A stretch of DNA of 64,000 nt from Flavobacterium hercynium (GCF_002217285.1 NZ_MUGW01000017.1:255663-319662), one strand, 5' to 3'. Positions 50,358 through 60,774 are shown, counted from the stretch's first letter. The notes: generated from the letters alone by a model not told the origin. Numbers and translations are program-made.

Positions 50358-53300
50358 ATGGCAGAAAACAGAAGAGACCTTGTATTAGCAGGATTAGAAC
50401 CGTTGATTATTACGCCCACCAGTGTATTTGTAAACATTGGAGAACGTACGAATGTAACTGGTTCCAGAAAATTCCTTCGCTTAATCAAGGAAGAGAAATA
50501 TGACGAGGCGCTTGATATTGCAAGACAGCAGGTAGAAGGAGGAGCACAGATCATCGATATTAATATGGATGAAGGAATGCTTGATGGAGTTCAGGCAATG
50601 ACAAAGTTTTTGAACTTAATTGCATCAGAACCTGATATTTCGAGAGTACCTATTATGATCGACAGTTCGAAATGGGAAATCATTGAAGCAGGTCTGAAAG
50701 TAGTACAAGGAAAAAGTGTTGTAAACTCGATTTCGTTAAAAGAAGGAGAAGAAGCCTTTGTTCACCACGCCAAATTAATTAAACGTTACGGAGCGGCAGC
50801 CATCATTATGGCTTTTGACGAAGTAGGTCAGGCCGATAATTTTGAGCGAAGAGTCGAAATTTGTCAGCGTTCGTATGATATCTTAGTCAATAAGGTAGGT
50901 TTTCCTCCGCAGGATATTATTTTCGATTTAAATATTTTCCCAGTTGCTACCGGAATGGAAGAGCACCGCTTAAATGCGCTTGACTTTTTCAGAGGTACAA
51001 AATGGGTTCGCGATAATTTGCCACACGCACATATTAGTGGTGGAGTAAGTAACGTATCCTTCTCCTTTAGAGGAAATGATACCGTTCGTGAAGCGATGCA
51101 CTCTGTATTTTTATACCACGCGATCAAGAACGGAATGACAATGGGAATCGTAAATCCGGAAATGCTTTCGATTTACGATGATATTCCAAAAGACCTGTTA
51201 GAACACGTAGAAGACGTAATTCTGGACAGACGTGACGATGCTACAGAACGACTTTTGGATTTTGCTGAGAACGTAAAAGGCGAAGTAAAATCAGATGAAA
51301 AAGCAATTCAGGAATGGCGTTTAGGAACCGTTCAGGAACGTATCACACATTCACTAGTAAAAGGAGTAGATGCTTTTATTGAAGAAGATGTTGAAGAAGC
51401 CCGATTAGCAGCAACTAAACCAATCGAAGTTATCGAAATCAATTTGATGACGGGAATGAATGTCGTAGGAGATTTATTCGGAACTGGAAAAATGTTCCTG
51501 CCACAGGTAGTAAAATCAGCACGTGTAATGAAAAAAGCAGTGGCGTATTTGTTGCCATTTATAGATGCGCAAAAACGCCCCCCAGCCCCCGAAGGGGGAG
51601 TGAAAACCTCACAACATTGGGAAACGGCAAATCCAATTAATTATGGATTACTGAAACAATTTTCTCTTGAAATGAGAAATAAACCTACTGAAACGGAAAG
51701 TATTCTGTGGGAACAATTGAGAGGTAAACAATTGGAAGGATATAAGTTTAGAAGACAGCATATTATTGGGGATTATATCGCCGATTTTGTATGTTTAAAA
51801 GAACGCATTATAATTGAAGTTGATGGATTAATTCATCAATTACCAGAAAATATAGCAAGTGATTTAGAAAGAACTGCTTGGCTAAATAATGAAGGTTTTC
51901 AAGTTTTAAGATTTACAAATAAAGAAATTTTAACAGGATTAGAGAAAGTCTTAGCTACAATTAAAGATGCATTAGAGGCTCCCCCTTCGGGGGCGGGGGG
52001 GGCTGGAAAGATACTAATTGCTACTGTGAAAGGAGACGTTCACGATATTGGAAAAAATATTGTTTCAGTAGTTTTGGCATGTAACAATTACGAGATTGTA
52101 GATCTTGGTGTTATGGTGCCTCCGGAAAAAATTATTGCTGCAGCCATCGAACATAATGTAGATATTATTGGGCTAAGCGGATTGATTACGCCTTCACTTG
52201 ATGAAATGGTGTATCTGGCAAAAGAATTAGACAAACAAGGAGTTAAAATCCCGATTATGATTGGTGGAGCAACCACATCGCGTGCACATACAGCCGTGAA
52301 AATTGCACCACAATATAGAGAAACCGTAATTCACGTAAACGATGCTTCGAGAGCCGTTACTGTTGCCGGGAATCTATTAGATCACAATCGTAAAATATAT
52401 GCCAGCGATATTCGTGCAGAATATGATGCGTTTAGAGAAACGTTTTTAAATCGATCCAGAGATAAAAACTTCCTAACGATTGAGCAAGCAAGAAAAAACA
52501 AATTACAATTGGATTGGGAGGAGTACACACCAACGAAACCAAAAGTAATTGGAAAACAAATCATTGAAGTAGAACTGGATGTTTTGGTTCCGTATATTGA
52601 CTGGACACCATTTTTCAGAACATGGGAATTGTTCGGGAAATATCCGGCAATCTTAACCGATGAGGTTGTGGGTAAAGAAGCAACTTCAGTTTTTGCAGAT
52701 GCTCAGGCAATGCTGAAAGTAATTCTGGCAGACAAAAAATTATCTGCAAAAGGAATTTACGGCATTTTCCCTGCGAATCAGGTTGATGATGATGACATTG
52801 AATTGCGTGATGCAGACGGAAAAGTTTTAGAGAAATTCTTAACACTTCGTCAGCAATCGCAAAAAACAAAAGGAGCACCAAACATCGCTTTGTCTGATTT
52901 TATTCTGCCAAAAGATTCCGGAATTACCGATTACATAGGAGCATTTTGTGTAACAACCGGTTTTGGAGTAGACGAATGGGCAGCTGAATTCGAAAAAGAT
53001 TTAGACGATTATAACTCCATTATGGTAAAAGCGCTGGCAGATCGTTTTGCAGAAGCTTTCGCCGAATATTTACACGAAAAAGTACGTCAGGAATTTTGGG
53101 GTTACGATGCAGAAGAATCACTTTCGACAGAAGACTTAATCGAAGAAAATTACAAAGGAATACGTCCGGCACCAGGATATCCGGCATGTCCCGATCACTT
53201 AGAGAAACCAACAATATGGAAACTCTTAAATGTAGCCGACGAAATTGGAGTAACCTTAACTGAAAGCATGGCCATGTGGCCGGCATCATCAGTATCTGGT

Positions 53301-53438
53301 TATTATTTCGGAAATCCAAAAAGTAAATATTTTGGACTAGGAAAAATAAAAGAAGATCAGGTAGTCGATTACGCCAAGCGACGCAACGTTCCAACAGATT
53401 ATGCCATGAAATGGCTGAACCCTAATATTGCAGATTAG
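50358..53438 (+). CDS. metH: Methionine synthase, folate/cap/B12/activation part, with inserted DUF559 domain
   Basis: A 1026-residue protein holding the last four MetH modules. The pterin-binding domain is residues about 15-300 ([48 protein letters not shown]). The cap helices are about 315-405. The B12 domain from about 551 has the cobalamin histidine motif GDVHDIGKN, then [17 protein letters not shown] and [12 protein letters not shown]. The activation domain has [12 protein letters not shown] near the C-terminus. Residues about 406-549 are foreign: a DUF559 endonuclease-like domain between the cap and B12 domains, encoded between GC-rich inverted repeats. The frame stays open, and the module lengths on both sides are normal. 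Confidence 0.96.
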   Translation: MAENRRDLVLAGLEPLIITPTSVFVNIGERTNVTGSRKFLRLIKEEKYDEALDIARQQVEGGAQIIDINMDEGMLDGVQAMTKFLNLIASEPDISRVPIMIDSSKWEIIEAGLKVVQGKSVVNSISLKEGEEAFVHHAKLIKRYGAAAIIMAFDEVGQADNFERRVEICQRSYDILVNKVGFPPQDIIFDLNIFPVATGMEEHRLNALDFFRGTKWVRDNLPHAHISGGVSNVSFSFRGNDTVREAMHSVFLYHAIKNGMTMGIVNPEMLSIYDDIPKDLLEHVEDVILDRRDDATERLLDFAENVKGEVKSDEKAIQEWRLGTVQERITHSLVKGVDAFIEEDVEEARLAATKPIEVIEINLMTGMNVVGDLFGTGKMFLPQVVKSARVMKKAVAYLLPFIDAQKRPPAPEGGVKTSQHWETANPINYGLLKQFSLEMRNKPTETESILWEQLRGKQLEGYKFRRQHIIGDYIADFVCLKERIIIEVDGLIHQLPENIASDLERTAWLNNEGFQVLRFTNKEILTGLEKVLATIKDALEAPPSGAGGAGKILIATVKGDVHDIGKNIVSVVLACNNYEIVDLGVMVPPEKIIAAAIEHNVDIIGLSGLITPSLDEMVYLAKELDKQGVKIPIMIGGATTSRAHTAVKIAPQYRETVIHVNDASRAVTVAGNLLDHNRKIYASDIRAEYDAFRETFLNRSRDKNFLTIEQARKNKLQLDWEEYTPTKPKVIGKQIIEVELDVLVPYIDWTPFFRTWELFGKYPAILTDEVVGKEATSVFADAQAMLKVILADKKLSAKGIYGIFPANQVDDDDIELRDADGKVLEKFLTLRQQSQKTKGAPNIALSDFILPKDSGITDYIGAFCVTTGFGVDEWAAEFEKDLDDYNSIMVKALADRFAEAFAEYLHEKVRQEFWGYDAEESLSTEDLIEENYKGIRPAPGYPACPDHLEKPTIWKLLNVADEIGVTLTESMAMWPASSVSGYYFGNPKSKYFGLGKIKEDQVVDYAKRRNVPTDYAMKWLNPNIAD
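51576..52006 (+). mobile_element. GC-rich inverted-repeat element carrying a DUF559 nuclease domain, inside metH
   Basis: The left end GCCCCCCAGCCCCCGAAGGG (51577-51596) is inverted relative to the right end CTCCCCCTTCGGGGGCGGGG (51979-51998). Between them, in frame with MetH, about 125 residues match DUF559 (Vsr/PD-(D/E)XK-like): [66 protein letters not shown]. The Glu, Asp and Glu-x-Asp expected at the nuclease centre are all present. Shorter elements with the same ends but no ORF lie at 35581, 41021 and 53438. Mobility is inferred from the inverted ends and the precise insertion in a domain linker. Confidence 0.8.
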
Positions 53439-53534
53439 CCCCAACCCCCGAAGGGGGAAATAGAAAGGCATAATTAAATAACACAAACCTGATGACCCCT
53501 TTCAGGAATTTCCCCTTTGGGGGCTAGGGGGCCG
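53438..53534. repeat. Paired GC-rich inverted repeat (97 bp) between metH and metF
   Basis: The left unit GCCCCAACCCCCGAAGGGGG begins at the last base of the metH stop. The inverted right unit (53510-53534, TTCCCCTTTGGGGGCTAGGG...) ends 3 bp before the metF ATG at 53538. Same family as 35581, 41021 and the ends of 51576-52006. Confidence 0.87.
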
Positions 53535-53537
53535 ATT

Positions 53538-54494
53538 ATGAAAGTAACAGAACATATAGAAAATGCCAAAGGAAAAACATTATTCTCGTTTGAAATTATT
53601 CCGCCTCAGAAGGGCAAAAGTATTCAGGAATTATACGATAATATAGATCCGTTAATGGAGTTTCAACCACCATTTATTGATGTAACGACTTCTCGAGAAG
53701 AATATATTTATATCGATAAAGGGAATGGACTTTTGGATAAAAAACTAACGCGAATGCGTCCAGGAACACTGGGAATTTGCGCTTCTATAAAGCATAAATA
53801 TAATGTAGATACCGTTCCACATGTACTTTGCGGAGGATTTACTAAAGAAGAGACGGAATACCTTTTAGTAGATTGTAATTATTTGGGAATTGACAACGTT
53901 ATGGCTTTGCGTGGTGATGCCATGAAAGACGAACAATACTTTATGCCAAAAGCAGGTGGAAACGATTATGCTATTGATTTGGTAAAACAAATTAGCTTAT
54001 TAAATCAGGGAAAATACCTTCACGAAGTAATGGATGCCGATAACAGAGCCAATTTTTGTATTGGTGTTGCAGGATATCCGGAGAAGCATTTAGAATCTCC
54101 TTCGTTGCAGTCAGATCTAAAAAGACTAAAAGAAAAAGTAGATGCAGGAGCAGATTATGTAGTAACACAGATGTTTTTTGACAATGCTAAGTATTTTACT
54201 TTTGTAGAGAAAGCAAGAGAAATGGGAATCACAGTTCCTATTATTCCAGGAATTAAACCTATTGCTGTTCAAAGACATTTACAAGTTTTGCCGCAGATTT
54301 TCCGCATCGATTTGCCAGAGGATTTAATTCATGCCGTTGATCAGTGTAAAAACAATGCACAGATCAAGCAAGTAGGGATTGAGTGGGCGATTCAGCAATC
54401 TTTAGAATTAAAAGCCGCCGGAGTTCCTGTGTTGCATTATTATTCAATGGGAAAATCAGAGAATATTCGCCAGATTGCAAGCAGTGTTTTTTAA
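53538..54494 (+). CDS. metF: Methylenetetrahydrofolate reductase
   Basis: Reduces 5,10-methylene-THF to 5-methyl-THF, the methyl donor for MetH, with FAD. The 318-residue barrel has LFSFEIIPPQKGKSIQELYD, PPFIDVTTSREEY, NVMALRGDAMKDEQYF, the CIGVAGYPEKHLESPSLQSD segment, VDAGADYVVTQMFFDNAKYF and IPGIKPIAVQRHLQVLP. All are normal for MetF. The ATG at 53538 is the start, since an earlier in-frame one lies in the GC-rich repeat. It is directly downstream of metH and probably in the same SAM-regulated transcript. Confidence 0.97.
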   Translation: MKVTEHIENAKGKTLFSFEIIPPQKGKSIQELYDNIDPLMEFQPPFIDVTTSREEYIYIDKGNGLLDKKLTRMRPGTLGICASIKHKYNVDTVPHVLCGGFTKEETEYLLVDCNYLGIDNVMALRGDAMKDEQYFMPKAGGNDYAIDLVKQISLLNQGKYLHEVMDADNRANFCIGVAGYPEKHLESPSLQSDLKRLKEKVDAGADYVVTQMFFDNAKYFTFVEKAREMGITVPIIPGIKPIAVQRHLQVLPQIFRIDLPEDLIHAVDQCKNNAQIKQVGIEWAIQQSLELKAAGVPVLHYYSMGKSENIRQIASSVF

Positions 54495-54554
54495 TGATTT
54501 GAACGTTTATCGTTTCGGACAATAAAACGTAGAATTTTCATAAATTTACGTATT

Positions 54555-55208
54555 ATGAAACAAGAAGAATTACAAGCAATAGCATCTCAGTTAAAAAAAC
54601 CGACTGGAGAAAAAGGAATAGAAATGGGAAACATGATGAATGAAACCAACATCAACATGACCCGCCATTCTATTCAGCACTTAAATAGTGTTTCCGGAAA
54701 TACTATTTTAGAAATAGGTCACGGAAACGCAGGACATGTAGCCTATCTTTTGCAGCAAAAAGAAAATACAACATATTACGGACTGGAAATGTCTGAAATA
54801 ATGTTTCAGGAAGCACAGGAAATCAATCATAAATTTCAAAGTGAAGGGCAAGCACATTTTGCCTTTTACGACGGAAATAATATACCGTTTCAAGATGCTT
54901 TTTTCGATAGAATTTTTACCGTAAACACCATTTATTTTTGGCAGCATCCAGAAGCATTCTTATTGGAGATTTACAGAGTTCTAAAAATTAAAGGAATATT
55001 CTGTATCACCTTTGCAGAAGAAAGTTTTATGAAACAGTTGCCTTTTACCCAATTCGAATTTGATCTTTACAGTACAGAAAAAGCAGAAAAATTAGTTGCG
55101 CAAACGAGCTTTAAAATCATTGGAAAGGAAACTTTGACAGAAAAAGTAAAAAGTAAAACAGGAGAATTGGTCGATCGTGCGTTTACAACAATAGTTTTAG
55201 AAAAATAA
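54555..55208 (+). CDS. Class I SAM-dependent methyltransferase
   Basis: A 217-residue Rossmann-fold methyltransferase. Motif I is ILEIGHGNAGHVAYLL at about residue 50, followed by TTYYGLEMSEIMFQEA, FYDGNNIPFQDAFFDRIFTV (motif II/III region) and FLLEIYRVLKIKGIFCITFA (post-motif III). It belongs to the Methyltransf_11-like group; the substrate is unknown. It lies 60 bp after metF on the same strand, so it may be cotranscribed with it, which would link a SAM user to the methyl-cycle genes, though this is a guess. Confidence 0.87.
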   Translation: MKQEELQAIASQLKKPTGEKGIEMGNMMNETNINMTRHSIQHLNSVSGNTILEIGHGNAGHVAYLLQQKENTTYYGLEMSEIMFQEAQEINHKFQSEGQAHFAFYDGNNIPFQDAFFDRIFTVNTIYFWQHPEAFLLEIYRVLKIKGIFCITFAEESFMKQLPFTQFEFDLYSTEKAEKLVAQTSFKIIGKETLTEKVKSKTGELVDRAFTTIVLEK

Positions 55209-55305
55209 GAAAAAAGTTTCATTTTATTCTTTGCACTCTTTTTTTAATTACTTTAATTGATTTTTATTTCACGTACTTATTACTGACTTGTAACACAATA
55301 AAATT

Positions 55306-56532
55306 ATGGAGGTTAAAAAAATCAATTTTCTAAAAAGTTATAGTAGCGTGCTTTTACTTTTGGGCGGAATAACGCTGGGCAGCATTCTGGGATTAGTTTT
55401 TGGAAAAGGTGTTGAAGTCATAAAACCATTTGGTGATATTTTTCTGAATTTGCTTTTTACAGCCATCATTCCACTGATTTTTTTCACCATTGCATCCTCA
55501 ATTGCCAATTTAGAGCGAACAGAAAAGTTAGGAAAACTTTTTATTGTAATGCTAGCCGTTTTTTTAAGTACGCTTCTAATATCAGCACTGGTTATGATTT
55601 TCGCGGTGTATGTATTTCCAATCCATCAAAGTATTATTATTTCTAAACTTCCATTAGAAACTATTGAATCAGGAAGTGTTGGAGATCAAATTGCAAAGTT
55701 GGTTACCGTAAATGATTTCTTCGAATTATTAAGCCGAAAAAGCATGTTGGCTTTAATCATTTTTTCCTTTTTAATTGGTTTTGCAAGTTTGCAATCAGGA
55801 GAAAAAGGAAGTGGATTTAGAAATTTTCTGGATTCAGGAAACGAAGTCATGAAAAACCTTTTGATGATGATCATGAAATTAGCTCCAATTGGTTTGGGAG
55901 CCTATTTTGCATATCAGGTTGGAGTATTTGGTCCGCAATTGTTTGGAGCTTATGCCAAGCCATTAGGAATCTATTACGGCGCATGTGTATTTTACTTTTT
56001 TGTATTTTTTAGTTTGTATGCTTTTATAGCAGGAGGAAAAAAAGCGTTTAAAGTATTTTGGGGTAACAACATAACACCATCCTTAACAGCGATTGGAACC
56101 TGCAGTAGTATTGCCACAATTCCGGCGAATCTTGAAGCAGCTGAAAAAATGCAAATTCCCAGTCATGTACGAAACGTGGTGATTCCGCTTGGAGCACCTT
56201 TGCATAAAGATGGTTCCAGTATGTCGTCTATTCTAAAAATAACAGTGCTTTTTGCCATGTTCGGAAAAGATTTTACAGAGCCTTCAACCATACTTTTAGC
56301 ATTAGGAATCACGGTAATTGTGTCGATCGTAGAAGGCGGAATTCCGAATGGAGGCTACATAGGTGAAGTTTTAGCCATCACAGTTTACGGTTTACCAATG
56401 GAACAGGCTTTACCCGTTGCAATGATCTTAGGAACTCTTGTTGACCCAATTGCGACATTGCTAAATGCAAATGGCGATCTTATTTCAGCAATGATGATCT
56501 CCCGGTTTTCTGAAAAAACCAAGTGGGAATAG
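55306..56532 (+). CDS. Dicarboxylate/amino acid:cation symporter
   Basis: A 408-residue inner-membrane transporter of the DAACS (GltP/DctA) family, with about eight transmembrane segments and two hairpins. Signature regions are ITPSLTAIGTCSSIATIPAN (the serine-rich HP1), VIPLGAPLHKDGSSMSSILK (TM7) and VEGGIPNGGYIGEVL with DPIATLLNANGDL (HP2/TM8). The usual SSSATLP reads CSSIATIP and the NMDGT motif reads HKDGS, so this is a divergent subgroup and the substrate (glutamate, aspartate, succinate or other) is uncertain. No neighbour fixes it. Confidence 0.88.
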   Translation: MEVKKINFLKSYSSVLLLLGGITLGSILGLVFGKGVEVIKPFGDIFLNLLFTAIIPLIFFTIASSIANLERTEKLGKLFIVMLAVFLSTLLISALVMIFAVYVFPIHQSIIISKLPLETIESGSVGDQIAKLVTVNDFFELLSRKSMLALIIFSFLIGFASLQSGEKGSGFRNFLDSGNEVMKNLLMMIMKLAPIGLGAYFAYQVGVFGPQLFGAYAKPLGIYYGACVFYFFVFFSLYAFIAGGKKAFKVFWGNNITPSLTAIGTCSSIATIPANLEAAEKMQIPSHVRNVVIPLGAPLHKDGSSMSSILKITVLFAMFGKDFTEPSTILLALGITVIVSIVEGGIPNGGYIGEVLAITVYGLPMEQALPVAMILGTLVDPIATLLNANGDLISAMMISRFSEKTKWE

Positions 56533-56626
56533 TATTTTAATTCAAACTTTTTAATGGAATGCAAATTCGTGCAATACAATATTGTCACGGAGCATATTTA
56601 TGATTAAAAACAAATAATAAAACAAT

Positions 56627-58030
56627 ATGAATGCAGTACTTCAACAAGATCTAAATGATTTTGAAAACATACTTAATCAGGCAAAAGAACAAGGAATTGC
56701 GTTTTTGAATAATTTAGAGAAAATACCAACGTCTACTACCAAATCAATAGATCCAAATCGAAATTTAAATAGCTTAGGATTAGGATCGTTAGCAACATTA
56801 GTAGAATTTAAAGAGCGATTAGCCCCTTTAATGGTCGCTTCACCCGGACCACGATATTTAGGATTTGTAACAGGTGGTTCAACGCCCGCTTCCATTGTTG
56901 GTGATTGGCTGGCATCAGTTTACGATCAAAATCCTCAGGCTTTAAAAGGTCAGGGTGGGACATCGGCTTTAATTGAATTTGAGACAATACATTTATTACT
57001 GCAATTATTAGACTTGCCCACAACATTCTCAGGAGGTTTTGTAACAGGAGCAACGATGTCTAATTTTACATGTTTGGGAGTGGCAAGACAATGGTTTGGC
57101 GCGCAATCAGGAAAAGATTTTGCTAAAAACGGTATATCAGAAACTATTAATATTCTAACCGCCACACCACACTCTTCTTCTGTAAAAACATTAGCGATGC
57201 TGGGCATTGGAAGTAATAATTATACCACCATTAAAACTGTAGAAGGCAACAGAGAAGCAATTGATCTAATCGATTTAGAGAAGGAGATTAAGAACTTAAA
57301 CGGAAAACCTTTTATCTTGATTTCAAGCGCAGGAACCGTAAACACAGCAGATTTTGATGATTTTATAGCTATAGCAAAACTTAGAGAAAAATATAAATTT
57401 TGGTGGCATATCGATGCTGCTTTTGGCGGATTTGCTGCAGTGTCGGATAAATTTAAACACCTTACAGTAGGTTGGGAAGGAGCAGACAGCATTACGATCG
57501 ATTGTCATAAATGGCTAAACGTTCCGTATGAAAGTGCTTTTTTCTTGGTAAAAAAAGAGCACATAAATTTACAAGTAGAAACTTTTCAAAATTCAAATGC
57601 ACCTTATTTAGGAAATGCACTCGAAAACTTTAATTATCTAAATGTATTACCTGAAAATTCAAGACGTTTAAGAGCATTACCCGTTTGGTTTTCTTTGATC
57701 GCTTATGGAAAAACAGGTTTTCAGGATATCGTAGAAAATAGTGTTTCTCTCGCGTTACAATTTGGGGATGCATTATTGGAAGATGGAAATTATGAGTTAC
57801 TGGCTCCCATTCGTTTAAACAATGTTTGTTTTACATTAAAAGGAGATTACAATCAGGAAAAAGTAGGGCAGTTTTTAACTCAAGTCAATGAAAGAGGCAA
57901 CGTGTTTATGACGCCAACTGTATATCAGAACAAAAAAGGTATCAGAGCGTCTTTTGTGAATTGGCGTACGAAAGAAGATGATATTAAAATTATAATAGAA
58001 GAATTAAAGACCGTTTTCAAGATAATTTAA
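56627..58030 (+). CDS. Pyridoxal-phosphate-dependent group II decarboxylase family protein
   Basis: A 467-residue PLP enzyme of the aromatic-amino-acid/glutamate decarboxylase fold. It has SPGPRYLGFVTGGSTPASIV, TSALIEFETIHLLLQLL, GFVTGATMSNFTCLGVAR, ATPHSSSVKTLAMLG, WHIDAAFGGFAAVSD, and the PLP lysine at about residue 295 in IDCHKWLNVPYESAFF. The substrate is unknown. It starts 94 bp after the symporter gene and could act on an amino acid imported by it; this is inferred from adjacency only. A good terminator follows. Confidence 0.87.
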   Translation: MNAVLQQDLNDFENILNQAKEQGIAFLNNLEKIPTSTTKSIDPNRNLNSLGLGSLATLVEFKERLAPLMVASPGPRYLGFVTGGSTPASIVGDWLASVYDQNPQALKGQGGTSALIEFETIHLLLQLLDLPTTFSGGFVTGATMSNFTCLGVARQWFGAQSGKDFAKNGISETINILTATPHSSSVKTLAMLGIGSNNYTTIKTVEGNREAIDLIDLEKEIKNLNGKPFILISSAGTVNTADFDDFIAIAKLREKYKFWWHIDAAFGGFAAVSDKFKHLTVGWEGADSITIDCHKWLNVPYESAFFLVKKEHINLQVETFQNSNAPYLGNALENFNYLNVLPENSRRLRALPVWFSLIAYGKTGFQDIVENSVSLALQFGDALLEDGNYELLAPIRLNNVCFTLKGDYNQEKVGQFLTQVNERGNVFMTPTVYQNKKGIRASFVNWRTKEDDIKIIIEELKTVFKII

Positions 58031-58052
58031 TGGTTTAAAATTTCAATTTTAC

Positions 58053-58087
58053 AAGTCCTGCTTATTCAGTTAAGCGGGACTTTTTTG
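58053..58087 (+). terminator. Rho-independent terminator
   Basis: AAGTCCTGCTTA (58053-58064) pairs with TAAGCGGGACTT (58071-58082) with one wobble pair, followed by a T-run. It ends the PLP decarboxylase transcript. The rest of the 299-bp gap to the next gene is AT-rich, with a promoter at its end. Confidence 0.9.
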
Positions 58088-58263
58088 TTTTTGCTTTATA
58101 GCGATTTATTTACAAATGATTGCTTCATTGTTTAACGAATTACTTTAGGAATCTAATATTATTTTAATGTTGAGTTAATTTAATCACAAGAAATTTAATT
58201 TTTTTTAACAATTCGGCAGTTTTTAGGTTAATTACAATCCTTATTTAGAATAATTAAATATAA

Positions 58264-58295
58264 TTTGGAAAATCTGTTTTTACAAGTTAATTTTG
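58264..58295 (+). promoter_or_regulatory. Promoter of the siderophore uptake operon (TTTG-N20-TAATTTTG)
   Basis: TTTG (58264-58267) and TAATTTTG (58288-58295) are 20 nt apart, a perfect Bacteroidetes promoter. The start near 58302 is about 28 nt before the ATG. No convincing Fur box was made out, although the flanks are AT-rich. Confidence 0.85.
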
Positions 58296-58329
58296 TGCCA
58301 AATTTAATCCTCAACACATTTTTTGACTA

Positions 58330-60696
58330 ATGCAATTAAAAAGAATAATAACCTTGTTCGTAATCTTGCTAACATCCTTACAGGGTTTTTCGCAAAATAG
58401 CAAAGTAAACTTAACTGGAATTGTTTTAACAGATAGTGGTCAGCCTGCCGCAGGGGTTGCAGTAGCTCTAAAAGGAACTACTTATTCAACTTTGACAGAT
58501 GAAAATGGAGCTTATGAAATAAGCGCTGAACCGGGAAATTATACTTTAGTAGTAAGTTTTGTAGGTTACAAGTCAAAACAAACCAAGATTAATCTTCAAG
58601 CAGACCAAAAAGCACCAAAAATTACTATCGAAGAAGATATGGCCGCTTTAGAGGAAGTTCAGGTTAAAGGAAAATCAAAAGTGCAGCGAGTTAAAGAAGA
58701 GGCTTTTAATATCACAGCAGTTGATCTAAGACAACTTTACAATACATCTGCAGATCTAAATCAGGTATTAAACAGAACAACAGGAGTCCGTGTTAGAGAA
58801 ACAGGAGGAATGGGATCGACCTTTAATTTTTCATTAAATGGTTTTTCAGGTGATCAGGTTAAATTCTTTATGGACGGAATTCCATTAGATAATTATGGAC
58901 CTTCCTTTACATTGAATAATATTCCAACGAATATGGCAGAGCGAATCGATGTATATAAAGGTGTTGTTCCAATTGAATTAGGAGGAGATGCTTTAGGAGG
59001 AGCAGTAAACATCGTAACTAATAAGAATGTTAACCGATATATCGATGCTTCTTATAGTTTTGGATCTTTTAATACTCACAAGGCTGCAATAAATACTCGC
59101 TTTACAAGTAAAAATAATTTTGTAACCAATTTTAATGCTTTTCTGAATTATTCAGATAACAACTATGAAGTGGAGGCACCGATTCCAGATCCTATTTCTG
59201 GAGTTTTTGGACCACCGGAAAAGTTAAAACATTTTCATGATGCTTACAAGCAGGCAACAGTTATAGCAGAAGTTGGAGTAAAAGACAAAAAGTATGCTGA
59301 TTATTTATTAGTTGGGGTTACAGGAAGTGCTAATAAAAAAGAGATACAACAAGGACCAACAATGTACAGAGTAGTTGGTGATGCATTTGATGATAGCCAA
59401 AATGTAGTTGCTTCTTTAAAATATAAAAAATCAAATTTATTTACCAAAGGGCTAACAGCAACATGGGCCGCATCTTATAACATAGCAGAGGAAAGAAAAG
59501 TAGATACTTCATCAAGAAGATTTACATGGAGAGGTCCTAGAACTGATGTACCGAATTATTTTAATTCAGGGGAGATTAATTCAGTAAAAACCCTAATGGT
59601 TTTTGATGTAAAATCTTTTCAAAGTAATGCTAATCTTAAGTATGAATTAAATGAGCATAATAATTTTGCTTTAAATTATACACACGTTGGTTACAAACGT
59701 AAAGAGGATAATGAATATATAACTACCGACCGACCGACTAAACCATTTTTAAACAAAAATATAGTTGGTTTTGCATACAATTTATCGGCACTGGAAAAAA
59801 GATTTTCATTTACTGCATTTGCAAAAACGATTGATTTAAAAGGTGAAGTAACAACAGATCCAGGTACAACTTCAGAATTGATTGTAAAACCATCTTTTAA
59901 TAATTTTGGTTATGGTACAGCTGCAGCTTATTTTATAATTCCTGAAGAGCTGCAAGCTAAAGGTTCTTTTGAACATGCTTACAGAATGCCATCAGCTCTT
60001 GAACTATTGGGTGATGGTATAAGAGTAACTCCAAATCCGAATCTTCAACCTGAATCTAGTGACAATATTAACGTTGGACTTTCGTATAAGAAAATGTTTG
60101 GGATTCATTCATTTGGTATAGAAGGTAATTATATTTATAGGAGAGCTGATGATTTTATACAACAGAGACAAGATCAAAGCAATCCGCAAAAAAGTAAAGC
60201 CATTAATTATAAGAATGTTGAAGTAAGTGGATTTGACGGAGTGGTTCATTATGGATATAAAGAATGGTTGTTTTTTGATGTTAATGCAACGTACCAAAAA
60301 ACATTAAATAAAGATAATACGGCTTCACCAGGTACAAATCAAATTAATTATTTGTATAACAAGCAAATACCAAACGTTCCAATTTTATACGGAAATGCTA
60401 ATCTAGGATTTAACTTCAAGAAAATTAAATATGATGATGACTTCCTTACAGTTAATCTTTTAACTAGTTATTCAAGCAGCTATTATTTAAGAAGTCCTAA
60501 TCTTGGAGAAACTGGTAAAAAAGAAATTCCTGAACAGCTTTTTTATTCAGCTTCGTTAGCGTATTCACTAAAAGATGGTCGTTATAATATTGGAGTTGAG
60601 TGCTACGATATAACAAACGTTAAATTATACGATTATTTTAATGTTCAAAAGCCAGGAAGGTCTTTTACTTTAAAACTTCGATATTTCTTTATGTAA
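58330..60696 (+). CDS. TonB-dependent siderophore receptor (XusA-like)
   Basis: A 788-residue outer-membrane transporter. The signal peptide (KRIITLFVILLTSLQGFSQ) is followed by a CarboxypepD_reg domain (about 25-110, VNLTGIVLTDSGQPAAGVAV). The plug is about 115-235 (LNRTTGVRVRETGGMG, FSGDQVKFFMDGIPLDNYG, AERIDVYKGVVPIELGGDAL). The barrel has a FKGSFEHAYRMPSALEL-like strand and ends SFTLKLRYFFM. With the following DUF4374 lipoprotein and PepSY protein it matches the gene order of the Bacteroides thetaiotaomicron XusABC xenosiderophore system. Iron-chelate uptake is therefore likely, although the ligand is not shown. Confidence 0.9.
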   Translation: MQLKRIITLFVILLTSLQGFSQNSKVNLTGIVLTDSGQPAAGVAVALKGTTYSTLTDENGAYEISAEPGNYTLVVSFVGYKSKQTKINLQADQKAPKITIEEDMAALEEVQVKGKSKVQRVKEEAFNITAVDLRQLYNTSADLNQVLNRTTGVRVRETGGMGSTFNFSLNGFSGDQVKFFMDGIPLDNYGPSFTLNNIPTNMAERIDVYKGVVPIELGGDALGGAVNIVTNKNVNRYIDASYSFGSFNTHKAAINTRFTSKNNFVTNFNAFLNYSDNNYEVEAPIPDPISGVFGPPEKLKHFHDAYKQATVIAEVGVKDKKYADYLLVGVTGSANKKEIQQGPTMYRVVGDAFDDSQNVVASLKYKKSNLFTKGLTATWAASYNIAEERKVDTSSRRFTWRGPRTDVPNYFNSGEINSVKTLMVFDVKSFQSNANLKYELNEHNNFALNYTHVGYKRKEDNEYITTDRPTKPFLNKNIVGFAYNLSALEKRFSFTAFAKTIDLKGEVTTDPGTTSELIVKPSFNNFGYGTAAAYFIIPEELQAKGSFEHAYRMPSALELLGDGIRVTPNPNLQPESSDNINVGLSYKKMFGIHSFGIEGNYIYRRADDFIQQRQDQSNPQKSKAINYKNVEVSGFDGVVHYGYKEWLFFDVNATYQKTLNKDNTASPGTNQINYLYNKQIPNVPILYGNANLGFNFKKIKYDDDFLTVNLLTSYSSSYYLRSPNLGETGKKEIPEQLFYSASLAYSLKDGRYNIGVECYDITNVKLYDYFNVQKPGRSFTLKLRYFFM

Positions 60697-60774
60697 TTAT
60701 TAAAAATCTATAAAAACTTTGTTCCTTCTTACCGCACTAATGTATTGGGGAATAATTAACTAAATCTAAATAAT

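Noticed and set aside
51576..52006. The MetH insertion as an intein
   Set aside because: No N-terminal Cys/Ser splice block and no C-terminal His-Asn with Cys/Ser/Thr are seen at the borders; the content is DUF559 with repeat-coded ends.
48937..53438. A broken (frameshifted) metH
   Set aside because: The two genes end and start at clean domain borders with all key residues kept, and split MetH is usual in this phylum.
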